Below are positions 8,873 to 17,647 of a stretch of DNA of 64,000 bases, in pieces; within the stretch, counting starts at the first letter, position 1, and the number at the start of each line of letters is the position of its first letter. A program made the position numbers and the translations under genes. The notes beneath the pieces are model-generated. The model was given only the letters and a program-made list of their open reading frames with translations. It did not search any database and had not been told where the DNA came from. Source of the stretch: Flavobacteriales bacterium (GTDB lineage: Bacteria; Bacteroidota; Bacteroidia; Flavobacteriales_F; PHOS-HE28); contig JACJZJ010000001.1 in assembly GCA_020635675.1 (NCBI GenBank), forward strand, positions 744,001 to 808,000, written 5' to 3'.

Positions 8873-11800
8873 CGTTTGATGATCAGCGTGCCTTTATACG
8901 TGGTTCCCTCACCGAGGTTCAGGACATAGAAATACGTGTCATCAGGCAAGGGTGGTCCTGCCGAGCCCCGCCCATCCCAATCGTTGCGGTACGGACCGGC
9001 ATGATGGACCAACCGTCCCCAGCGATCGAAGACCAGCAATTCGTTCGCCGGATAGGCCGAGATCCCGGTGATCTCGAACCGGTCGTTGACCTCGTCACCG
9101 TTCGGCGAGAATCCTTCGGGGATGAACAGGTCGGCCACCACGATAAGGACCGTATCGGACGCTGTCGTACATGGGCCGAGCATCGCCGTGAGCATGAAGG
9201 CATTGGTACCGATGCCTAGGTCGGTCACCTGTGAGACCGCATTTTGTGGGTCGATAACGGATCCATTTCCGAACAGCAGTTGCCAGTGTAGGTCGGTGCC
9301 GGGCGCGGCTTGGCCGCTCAACGTGGTCTGTGTGGTGATCGCGAGCTGCTGGTCCGGACCGGCGTCCACCCAAATGTTCTGTCCCGGATCGATGAACGTG
9401 ATCATCACCGTGTCACTGGCGGAACACTGCCCGTCACCCACCGTCCAGATCAGGACATACGTTCCGGGCGCATCAGCAAGGATGGTCGAGTTCGGGTTGG
9501 AGGGGTCCAGCACAACGGCCCCATTGGGCTGGGTCCAGGTGCCTACGGCCTGGTCCATCGTGGCTTGCAATTGGCAGCTCATACCACAGATGGACGTGTC
9601 AGGTCCGGCATTCGCGAGCGGTCCTGGCATCACCGTGATCTGGTCAAGCCAGGATACTTCGCAATCCGCGTCACCGATCGTGTAGGTCAGGGTGATGGTG
9701 CCTGTGATGCCGGTCGGATCGAATTGCCCACTTGTGATACCCGGTCCCGACCAGGTTCCTCCTGCATCGCCTGTTAACCAGGAATCCGGGTCGATGATGC
9801 CGTTGGATGAGCAGATGCTGCCGGGAGAGGTCCAGGTGGGGTCTTGAGATGTAACGACAAGGACATCCTGGTCCGATGATGCACTGCACACGGTTCCCAC
9901 AGAGTAGGTGACGGTGTAGCTACCGGCCATGCTGGCATCCAGATCGATGGTGCCTGTATTCGCATCAATGACCAGTCCTGCCGGCGCGGCACTGAATACC
10001 CCGCCAGGTTCGGCGGTCCAAGGCGTCGGGTCCATGGACGCGTTGCAATAGGTCGAAGACGCATATGCGAATGCCGGGTCAGGGAGGTCAGGTGTTCCGG
10101 TGCAATTGCAACCAACGGTCCATGTATCCGCGATCGTACACGGATCGCCGTCGTCACAGGGCACACCGGGGAGAGCGGACCCACCGGCCACGCCTTCGCA
10201 GTCGATCACCAGACCGGCGCAGTTGCAGGAAGCATCGTAGACATCACCACCCGTATTGGGATCGCCGTCATCACAGGCCACACCGGGGAGAGCGGACCCA
10301 CCGGCCACGCCTTCGCAGTCGATCACCAGACCGGCGCAGTTGCAGGAGGCATCGTAGACATCACCACCCGTGTTGGGATCGCCATCGTCACAGGCCACAC
10401 CGGGGAGAGCGGACCCACCGGCCACGCCTTCGCAGTCGATCACCAGACCGGCGCAGTTGCAGGAAGCATCGTAGACATCACCACCCGTGTTGGGATCGCC
10501 GTCGTCACAGGGCACACCGGGGAGAGCGGACCCACCGGCCACGCCTTCGCAGTCGATCACCAGACCGGCGCAGTTGCAGGAGGCATCGTAGACATCACCA
10601 CCCGTGTTGGGATCGCCGTCGTCACAGGCCACACCGGGGAGAGCGGACCCACCGGCCACGCCTTCGCAGTCGATCACCAGACCGGCGCAGTTGCAGGAGG
10701 CATCGTAGACATCACCACCCGTGTTGGGATCGCCATCGTCACAGGCCACACCGGGGAGAGCGGACCCACCGGCCACGCCTTCGCAGTCGATCACCAGACC
10801 GGCGCAGTTGCAGGAGGCATCGTAGACATCACCACCCGTGTTGGGATCGCCGTCATCACAGGCCACACCGGGGAGAGCGGACCCACCGGCCACGCCTTCG
10901 CAGTCGATCACCAGACCGGCGCAGTTGCAGGAGGCATCGTAGACATCACCACCCGTGTTGGGATCGCCATCGTCACAGGCCACACCGGGGAGAGCGGACC
11001 CACCGGCCACGCCTTCGCAGTCGATCACCAGACCGGCGCAGTTGCAGGAGGCATCGTAGACATCACCACCCGTGTTGGGATCGCCATCGTCACAGGCCAC
11101 ACCGGGGAGAGCGGACCCACCGGCCACGCCTTCGCAGTCGATCACCAGACCGGCGCAGTTGCAGGAGGCATCGTAGACATCACCACCCGTGTTGGGATCG
11201 CCATCGTCACAGGCCACACCGGGGAGAGCGGACCCACCGGCCACGCCTTCGCAGTCGATCACCAGACCGGCGCAGTTGCAGGAGGCATCGTAGACATCAC
11301 CACCCGTGTTGGGATCGCCATCGTCACAGGCCACACCGGGGAGAGCGGACCCACCGGCCACGCCTTCGCAGTCGATCACCAGACCGGCGCAGTTGCAGGA
11401 GGCATCGTAGACATCACCACCCGTGTTGGGATCGCCATCGTCACAGGCCACACCGGGGAGAGCGGACCCACCGGCCACGCCTTCGCAGTCGATCACCAGA
11501 CCGGCGCAGTTGCAGGAGGCATCGTAGACATCACCACCCGTGTTGGGATCGCCATCGTCACAGGCCACACCGGGGAGAGCGGACCCACCGGCCACGCCTT
11601 CGCAGTCGATCACCAGACCGGCGCAGTTGCAGGAGGCATCGTAGACATCACCACCCGTGTTGGGATCGCCATCGTCACAGGCCACACCGGGGAGAGCGGA
11701 CCCACCGGCCACGCCTTCGCAGTCGATCACCAGACCGGCGCAGTTGCAGGAGGCATCGTAGACATCACCACCCGTGTTGGGATCGCCATCGTCACAGGCC

Positions 11801-14800
11801 ACACCGGGGAGAGCGGACCCACCGGCCACGCCTTCGCAGTCGATCACCAGACCGGCGCAGTTGCAGGAGGCATCGTAGACATCACCACCCGTGTTGGGAT
11901 CGCCATCGTCACAGGCCACACCGGGGAGAGCGGACCCACCGGCCACGCCTTCGCAGTCGATCACCAGACCGGCGCAGTTGCAGGAGGCATCGTAGACATC
12001 ACCACCCGTGTTGGGATCGCCATCGTCACAGGCCACACCGGGGAGAGCGGACCCACCGGCCACGCCTTCGCAGTCGATCACCAGACCGGCGCAGTTGCAG
12101 GAGGCATCGTAGACATCACCACCCGTGTTGGGATCGCCATCGTCACAGGCCACACCGGGGAGAGCGGACCCACCGGCCACGCCTTCGCAGTCGATCACCA
12201 GACCGGCGCAGTTGCAGGAGGCATCGTAGACATCACCACCCGTGTTGGGATCGCCATCGTCACAGGGCACACCGGGGAGAGCGGACCCACCGGCCACGCC
12301 TTCGCAGTCGATCACCAGACCGGCGCAGTTGCAGGAGGCATCGTAGACATCACCACCCGTGTTGGGATCGCCGTCGTCACAATCGGTGCCGGGGAGAGCG
12401 GACCCACCGGCCACGCCTTCGCAGTCGATCACCAGACCGGCGCAGTTGCAGGAAGCGTCGTAGACATCACCACCCGTGTTGGGATCGCCGTCGTCACAGG
12501 CCACACCGGGGAGAGCGGACCCACCGGCCACGCCTTCGCAGTCGATCACCAGACCGGCGCAGTTGCAGGAAGCATCGTAGACATCACCACCCGTGTTGGG
12601 ATCGCCATCGTCACAGGCCACACCGGGGAGAGCGGACCCACCGGCCACGCCTTCGCAGTCGATCACCAGACCGGCGCAGTTGCAGGAGGCATCGTAGACA
12701 TCACCACCCGTGTTGGGATCGCCGTCGTCACAGGCCACACCGGGGAGAGCGGACCCACCGGCCACGCCTTCGCAGTCGATCACCAGACCGGCGCAGTTGC
12801 AGGAGGCATCGTAGACATCACCACCCGTGTTGGGATCGCCGTCGTCACAGGCCACACCGGGGAGAGCGGACCCACCGGCCACGCCTTCGCAGTCGATCAA
12901 CAGACCGGCGCAGTTGCAGGAAGCGTCGTAGACATCACCACCCGTGTTGGGATCGCCATCGTCACAGGCCACACCGGGGAGAGCGGACCCACCGGCCACG
13001 CCTTCGCAGTCGATCAACAGACCGGCACAGTTGCAGGAAGCATCGTAGACATCACCACCCGTGTTGGGATCGCCGTCGTCACAATTGGTGCCGGGGAGGG
13101 CGGATCCATTCGGGTCACCTGCACAATCCAGTAGGCGCACAGTGACCGTGAATGTGCAAGCTGTGGAGTTCCCAAGGCCATCATCCGCACTGTAGGAGAA
13201 CTGGTTCGACCCGACCACGCACCAGAGGCTGTCGCCGGTCGGGGGAGTGATGATCGGGGATCCGCAATTGTCCGAGGCGCTGATGCTCGGATGGAACCAG
13301 GTACCGGAAAGTCCCGGATCCAGGTCGATCAAGGTGTCACCGTTGCACTGGATCATGGGAGGAGTGAGGTCCTCCAATACGACAAGGACCGAGCAGGTCG
13401 CATCATTGCCAGCAGCATCGGTCACCTGTAGGGTCACCGATTGCGACGTGGATATTGCCACACCCGGAAGGGGGGACTGCGAGATCGTGATCGGGCCGCT
13501 GCAGTCGACCGCGTTGGTAACCAACGCGGAAAGGTCGGGTACCAGACCGGTGCATCCGATCATGGCGACCGTCTGCGTCCCCGGACAGGTGAATGCTGGG
13601 GGGGTGTCGTCGATGATGTGGATCCAATCCTGGTTCAGATAGGTGTTCCCCCAGCTGTCGGTGATCGTCATCGTCTGAAGGAAGGTGGTATCGGCATGGA
13701 AGACCGTTCCGGGGGGAGGGTCCTGCGCATTCGTCCAGGGACTGCAATCCGTGACCGTGACCGTATCGCGCAGGTCCGGGTAGGTCAATTCACAGTTCCC
13801 TCCCAGGTACAGTTCGACCATAGCGGACAGCGGACAGATGACATCCGGAGCATCGGCGTCGATGACATCCAAGTGGAACCGACAGAACTTCGTGTTCCCG
13901 GAAGCATCGGTAGCCATGTAGACGACCGTGTCCGGGCCGATGGGCACGAGCGACCCGATCGTCGGACCGGCGACCTGTGTGAGGGAGGCCGCTCCGCATG
14001 CGTCCGTGGCCACAGGCTCGTTCCATTGGGCGAGCGCCATGCAATCGACGGAACCAGCGGTCAGCGTGACGTTCCCTGGACACCCCGTCAGTTCGGGTGG
14101 CAGCGTGTCCTGCACGATGACGAGGTAGGTGCAAGTGTCCGCGCCGGTCCCATCGCTCCAGATCTCGGAAACGGTATGCGTACCGACCCCAAGGGTCTCC
14201 ATAAGGTTCCCTGTGGTCTCCGTGGAGGTGGATGCGCCGTCGAGCAGCAAGTGGCTCGTGTAGGTCAATGGACTGCAATCCGGATCGGCGTTCAGAACAG
14301 GGTATGTGAACAAGGCGGTACACGTATTGGCTGCAGCCGCGAGCACGATGGGCTGTGCCGGACAGTTGGTTATGTGGGGCGGGGAACCATCGAGCACATC
14401 GAGGGAGAAGGTACATGTGGCCTCCAAGCCGGCACTATCCCTCACGGTATAGGCCAGTTGATGGGTGCCCAGTGTGAGGTTGGCCACATCGCCCAATGAC
14501 CACCAACTGCTCTCGATCCCGCAGTTGTCGGAAGCGGTCGGCAACAGGGCCGTCGCATCAGCGAGGCAATCGGTTCCGGCTGCGACGGATGTGTCCGGGG
14601 GGCAATGGTCGAACCAGGGTGCAATGGTGTCCAGCACCGTGACATCGAATACACAATGCGCTGAATTCCCCGCTCCGTCATTGACGTTGCGGACGTAGGT
14701 GTGTACTCCGGGTGCAAGGTGCATCAGCAGACCGCCGAGGGGGATCGGCACCTGGTCGATGACCAATGCCGTGTCCAGCGTGGCGGCATTGATCACCTGG

Positions 14801-17529
14801 TCCATCGCCATGAAGTTCAGCGTGGTCTGGAAGAAGCCGCAGTTGTCGCTGACGACCAGAAGCGGTGCCTGGAACGGCGCGGTGCACGACGTTGCCGGCA
14901 CGTACAGTATGGTATCGCCAGGGCAGTTGCCGATCACGGGTGGGATCGTATCACGGACGAGAAGATCTACCGAACAGGTCGTCGCATTGCCGGTGCTGTC
15001 AGAGACGGTGATGGCAACGCTGGTGGTGCCGGTTCCTACACTTGAACCGGCGATCGGTGCTTGTTGGAAAAAGAGCGTGCCTGGGCAATCATCCGTTGCC
15101 ATGACGGCAGCCGTCAGATCAGGTACGATCGCGTGACACGTACCATCGACGAACAGGGTGTCCGCCTGCGCGCAGGAAGTGATCTGTGGAGCGGTGTTGT
15201 CAAGGGCGTCCACCGTGATCACGTTCGTAGGGACCGGTGTGCATCCCGGGTTCGACACGAAAGCACGGACCTGGATGGAACCATTGACCTCCGGTACCAC
15301 GAGGACCGTGTCCGAACCGGGCACCAACATGAATCCAGCACCGTTCCAGTTCACGCCCCATCGCAGGGATGTGGATACATGCCCGTTCAGGTACACTGTT
15401 GCATCGCTCCAAGGACAGACCGTCGGAGACGCGGAAAGCGTGCCAGCGACCGGAACTGGAGAAACCGTGATACTGTGCGTTGTGCTGAACACATCCGCCC
15501 CGTCGGTCACCGTGTAAGTGACCGCATAGGGGCTAGCACCAATGGTGGTGGATGGGTCGAACGTGGTGCCTACGACGCCATCGCCGGACCAGGTCCCGGA
15601 AGTCGAGCTTTCATAAGTGAAGAAGATGCCGTCCACATGAACGATATCCACACCTGACCGGGCCAATTTGATGTACCGGGACGATGCCGGAAGTGCAAGC
15701 GAGGAATAGGTGAATGTTGTCGCGGATGTCGTCAGATTCCCGAGCAACGTGAAGTTGGTCCCGTCCAACGAGCCATAGAGAGTGAGTCCGCTGCTGCCGG
15801 AAGGCACCCTCCATAGCACGTCCAGCGCCGCTCCCGCAGGGATGGTGGAACCCATGTCAATGACGACATAGCTGATGTTCTGGTTGAAAACGGCGTACGA
15901 TCCGAGGACCTGTCCGAGAGCGCCTGTCGCGTTAACCACATTGCTGGAGCTTGTCACGGATTGGCCGCTTCCAGTGGTGTAGGGATAGAGCGTCGTGGTC
16001 AGATCGAGCGGACCATCATTCGCGCACAGGGCAGGGGGTGATCCCCAGATCGAAACATCCGCTCCACTTACGCTCGGGGCCTGCGTGTCGAATAGCGAGC
16101 CATCAAGATCATTCGATCCGGTCAGGGACTGGTCACCGGCGGATGCATCGTCCTTGAATATGCCGGCCAAGGGAATGAACCCCAGGTCGTCAGCGGCCAC
16201 GCACGAAACAGTGAGATCTTGCGAACTGGTCGCGTTGGTGAGCGGCCCGACCACACCATAGCGGCCGATGGTCGCCAGGAATCCAGTGATCTTGCTTGTC
16301 GGTGCGCTAACGTTCCTGGAACCGATGGACAAGTTCGTCTTGAACTGGCCCAAAGCATGAAGTGTTCCGTTCCGACCGATGGCCAGGTCGGTCAATGTCA
16401 GATCATGGCCACCGGCGGTGGTGTTGGCCGATCGGAACCACAAAGTGGAACCATTGGCCGGCGACAATCGCGTGAGCAGGACCTGGTCGTTCGAACCTGC
16501 CGGAACGGTCGTTCCACCCGGAAGTACGGCGCCGCTGGAGGTCGTACAACCGAGATAGAGGAACTGGTCCTTGGCGGCAACGGAGGCGCTGCGCGAAGCA
16601 CTGTTGCTCGAAGAGGCGACCGATACCGTCCATGCCATCGTCCCCAACGAATCCATTGAAGTGAGATGGAGATCGTTCGTCCCGGACGCCGTATAGGATC
16701 CGACCACGGAATTGGATCCGTTCTTCCATGTCACCGTGGGGCTGGATGCCTGAAAAGCGATGTAAATGACACTTCCATTGCTGGCGATGGATCGGGGTAG
16801 GCACCCTCCGGTATTCTCAGCATAACGGACCCAACGTGGGCCTCCAGTGAACGTGTATCGCGACGCGACCAGGATGTCCGAATTGGTCTGTGCGGTGGAA
16901 TTGATCGAACCATTGCCGACAGTAGTGTTCCCATGGACTTGACCGAGCATGGTGACCCCATGCGCATCCGCTACTATCCGGTAGCCCGCATCGTTCGAAC
17001 TTCCGCCCTCTTTTCTGGCCCATCGGAGCACGCCGTTTGTCGAATACGACAGCAGCAGGATGTCCTTTTGGCCAACGGCTGTGATCGTGTTCGGGATGAT
17101 GTGTCCATATCCGCCGACGTCCACGGTGCCGCTCGTCCACCCGGTGACATAGACATTGCCAGCGGGATCAAGTGTCACCCCATTGGCTTGGGAGTCTCCC
17201 AGACCGCCCGCAGTGAACCCCCAAAGACGCGTGCCTTTGCGGTCGTACTTGAAAACGAAGAGTTGCTGGGAGCTTAGGATCGAACTGAGCAGGCTCGTGA
17301 TCTGGATGGCCCCCTGGGTATACCCGACTACATAAACGGAGCCGTCCAATGGGTCCGACGCCACATCGGTGATGACCTGATCGTCCAGACCTGTGATGGC
17401 GTCCGACCATTGCCAGGCGTATCCCTGACCCGAAGCCTGGCCCAATGCGGTGAAAAGGCCGAAGATCACCAGCCATGCGCGGGAGGATGTCCGTGGACAA
17501 CTCTCGGTTCGTCGTTGATATACGTGCAT
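8869..17529 (-). CDS. Giant T9SS type B adhesin-like protein with 26 Cys-rich repeats
   Basis: This 2886-residue secreted protein begins with a signal peptide (SSRAWLVIFGLFTALGQASG). Residues about 35-480 are SBBP-like propeller repeats (VASDPLDGSVYVVGYTQG). Residues about 560-700 contain a possible discoidin-like beta segment and an Ig-like segment. Residues about 770-1455 hold a series of HYR-type domains (TAPQITSC, TIPPVIGNCPGDT, TATDASGNT-like motifs). Residues 1468-2481 are 26 tandem 39-residue repeats with four cysteines each and an acidic DDGDPNTGGDVYD core. Further beta domains precede a type B sorting domain at the C-terminus (FIPEGFSPNGDEVNDRFE, LLVFDRWGRLVHH, DWDGRGS). It is inferred to be a long surface fibre exported by T9SS with the SprF-like protein encoded next. 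The start is the ATG at 17527-17529. Confidence 0.93.
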   Translation of the reverse strand: MHVYQRRTESCPRTSSRAWLVIFGLFTALGQASGQGYAWQWSDAITGLDDQVITDVASDPLDGSVYVVGYTQGAIQITSLLSSILSSQQLFVFKYDRKGTRLWGFTAGGLGDSQANGVTLDPAGNVYVTGWTSGTVDVGGYGHIIPNTITAVGQKDILLLSYSTNGVLRWARKEGGSSNDAGYRIVADAHGVTMLGQVHGNTTVGNGSINSTAQTNSDILVASRYTFTGGPRWVRYAENTGGCLPRSIASNGSVIYIAFQASSPTVTWKNGSNSVVGSYTASGTNDLHLTSMDSLGTMAWTVSVASSSNSASRSASVAAKDQFLYLGCTTSSGAVLPGGTTVPAGSNDQVLLTRLSPANGSTLWFRSANTTAGGHDLTLTDLAIGRNGTLHALGQFKTNLSIGSRNVSAPTSKITGFLATIGRYGVVGPLTNATSSQDLTVSCVAADDLGFIPLAGIFKDDASAGDQSLTGSNDLDGSLFDTQAPSVSGADVSIWGSPPALCANDGPLDLTTTLYPYTTGSGQSVTSSSNVVNATGALGQVLGSYAVFNQNISYVVIDMGSTIPAGAALDVLWRVPSGSSGLTLYGSLDGTNFTLLGNLTTSATTFTYSSLALPASSRYIKLARSGVDIVHVDGIFFTYESSTSGTWSGDGVVGTTFDPSTTIGASPYAVTYTVTDGADVFSTTHSITVSPVPVAGTLSASPTVCPWSDATVYLNGHVSTSLRWGVNWNGAGFMLVPGSDTVLVVPEVNGSIQVRAFVSNPGCTPVPTNVITVDALDNTAPQITSCAQADTLFVDGTCHAIVPDLTAAVMATDDCPGTLFFQQAPIAGSSVGTGTTSVAITVSDSTGNATTCSVDLLVRDTIPPVIGNCPGDTILYVPATSCTAPFQAPLLVVSDNCGFFQTTLNFMAMDQVINAATLDTALVIDQVPIPLGGLLMHLAPGVHTYVRNVNDGAGNSAHCVFDVTVLDTIAPWFDHCPPDTSVAAGTDCLADATALLPTASDNCGIESSWWSLGDVANLTLGTHQLAYTVRDSAGLEATCTFSLDVLDGSPPHITNCPAQPIVLAAAANTCTALFTYPVLNADPDCSPLTYTSHLLLDGASTSTETTGNLMETLGVGTHTVSEIWSDGTGADTCTYLVIVQDTLPPELTGCPGNVTLTAGSVDCMALAQWNEPVATDACGAASLTQVAGPTIGSLVPIGPDTVVYMATDASGNTKFCRFHLDVIDADAPDVICPLSAMVELYLGGNCELTYPDLRDTVTVTDCSPWTNAQDPPPGTVFHADTTFLQTMTITDSWGNTYLNQDWIHIIDDTPPAFTCPGTQTVAMIGCTGLVPDLSALVTNAVDCSGPITISQSPLPGVAISTSQSVTLQVTDAAGNDATCSVLVVLEDLTPPMIQCNGDTLIDLDPGLSGTWFHPSISASDNCGSPIITPPTGDSLWCVVGSNQFSYSADDGLGNSTACTFTVTVRLLDCAGDPNGSALPGTNCDDGDPNTGGDVYDASCNCAGLLIDCEGVAGGSALPGVACDDGDPNTGGDVYDASCNCAGLLIDCEGVAGGSALPGVACDDGDPNTGGDVYDASCNCAGLVIDCEGVAGGSALPGVACDDGDPNTGGDVYDASCNCAGLVIDCEGVAGGSALPGVACDDGDPNTGGDVYDASCNCAGLVIDCEGVAGGSALPGVACDDGDPNTGGDVYDASCNCAGLVIDCEGVAGGSALPGTDCDDGDPNTGGDVYDASCNCAGLVIDCEGVAGGSALPGVPCDDGDPNTGGDVYDASCNCAGLVIDCEGVAGGSALPGVACDDGDPNTGGDVYDASCNCAGLVIDCEGVAGGSALPGVACDDGDPNTGGDVYDASCNCAGLVIDCEGVAGGSALPGVACDDGDPNTGGDVYDASCNCAGLVIDCEGVAGGSALPGVACDDGDPNTGGDVYDASCNCAGLVIDCEGVAGGSALPGVACDDGDPNTGGDVYDASCNCAGLVIDCEGVAGGSALPGVACDDGDPNTGGDVYDASCNCAGLVIDCEGVAGGSALPGVACDDGDPNTGGDVYDASCNCAGLVIDCEGVAGGSALPGVACDDGDPNTGGDVYDASCNCAGLVIDCEGVAGGSALPGVACDDGDPNTGGDVYDASCNCAGLVIDCEGVAGGSALPGVACDDGDPNTGGDVYDASCNCAGLVIDCEGVAGGSALPGVACDDGDPNTGGDVYDASCNCAGLVIDCEGVAGGSALPGVACDDGDPNTGGDVYDASCNCAGLVIDCEGVAGGSALPGVACDDGDPNTGGDVYDASCNCAGLVIDCEGVAGGSALPGVACDDGDPNTGGDVYDASCNCAGLVIDCEGVAGGSALPGVPCDDGDPNTGGDVYDASCNCAGLVIDCEGVAGGSALPGVACDDGDPNTGGDVYDASCNCAGLVIDCEGVAGGSALPGVACDDGDPNTGGDVYDASCNCAGLVIDCEGVAGGSALPGVPCDDGDPCTIADTWTVGCNCTGTPDLPDPAFAYASSTYCNASMDPTPWTAEPGGVFSAAPAGLVIDANTGTIDLDASMAGSYTVTYSVGTVCSASSDQDVLVVTSQDPTWTSPGSICSSNGIIDPDSWLTGDAGGTWSGPGITSGQFDPTGITGTITLTYTIGDADCEVSWLDQITVMPGPLANAGPDTSICGMSCQLQATMDQAVGTWTQPNGAVVLDPSNPNSTILADAPGTYVLIWTVGDGQCSASDTVMITFIDPGQNIWVDAGPDQQLAITTQTTLSGQAAPGTDLHWQLLFGNGSVIDPQNAVSQVTDLGIGTNAFMLTAMLGPCTTASDTVLIVVADLFIPEGFSPNGDEVNDRFEITGISAYPANELLVFDRWGRLVHHAGPYRNDWDGRGSAGPPLPDDTYFYVLNLGEGTTYKGTLIIKR
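10087..13128 (-). repeat. 26 tandem 117-bp units encoding 39-residue Cys-rich repeats
   Basis: Unit starts are exactly 117 bases apart from 13128 down to 10203 (25 intervals), so 26 units. The typical unit is DCEGVAGGSALPGVAC followed by DDGDPNTGGDVYDASCNCAG and LVI: cysteines at unit positions 2, 16, 32 and 34, and an acidic, possibly calcium-binding, core. The two end units diverge (first DCAGDPNGSALPGTNC; last CTIADTWTVGCNCTG), and a few internal units carry VPC or TDC variants or LLI endings. About eleven consecutive units between roughly 10950 and 12260 read as identical at the DNA level. This points to recent amplification or homogenisation. Confidence 0.95.
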
Positions 17530-17622
17530 TCGTGGACCGTGGGAGTTGGTCCGACCCAGCCCGTTGAACGTTCATGTGTCACCTGGGTTACAAGTGAAAA
17601 GGACCCGGCGTACGGGTCGGCC

Positions 17623-17630
17623 TACATTCG
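17623..17630 (+). promoter_or_regulatory. Candidate -7 promoter box for the S46 peptidase gene
   Basis: TACATTCG matches TAnnTTTG except for one pyrimidine change and lies 17 nt before the ATG at 17648. The 118-bp gap to the divergent giant gene holds this box and nothing else I recognise; no equally good box is visible on the minus strand. Confidence 0.45.
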
Positions 17631-17647
17631 TCTTCGTACACCTCCCC

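Noticed and set aside
10087..13128. Regular periodic array resembling a CRISPR
   Set aside because: There are no unique spacers; whole 117-bp units are repeated and keep a coding frame.
10065..13145. Open frame of 1026 codons on the plus strand, Arg/His-rich repeats
   Set aside because: It is the antisense reading of the 117-bp repeats. Because 117 is a multiple of three and the unit has no stop in this frame, the frame stays open by construction; the minus strand has signal peptide, domains and sorting signal.
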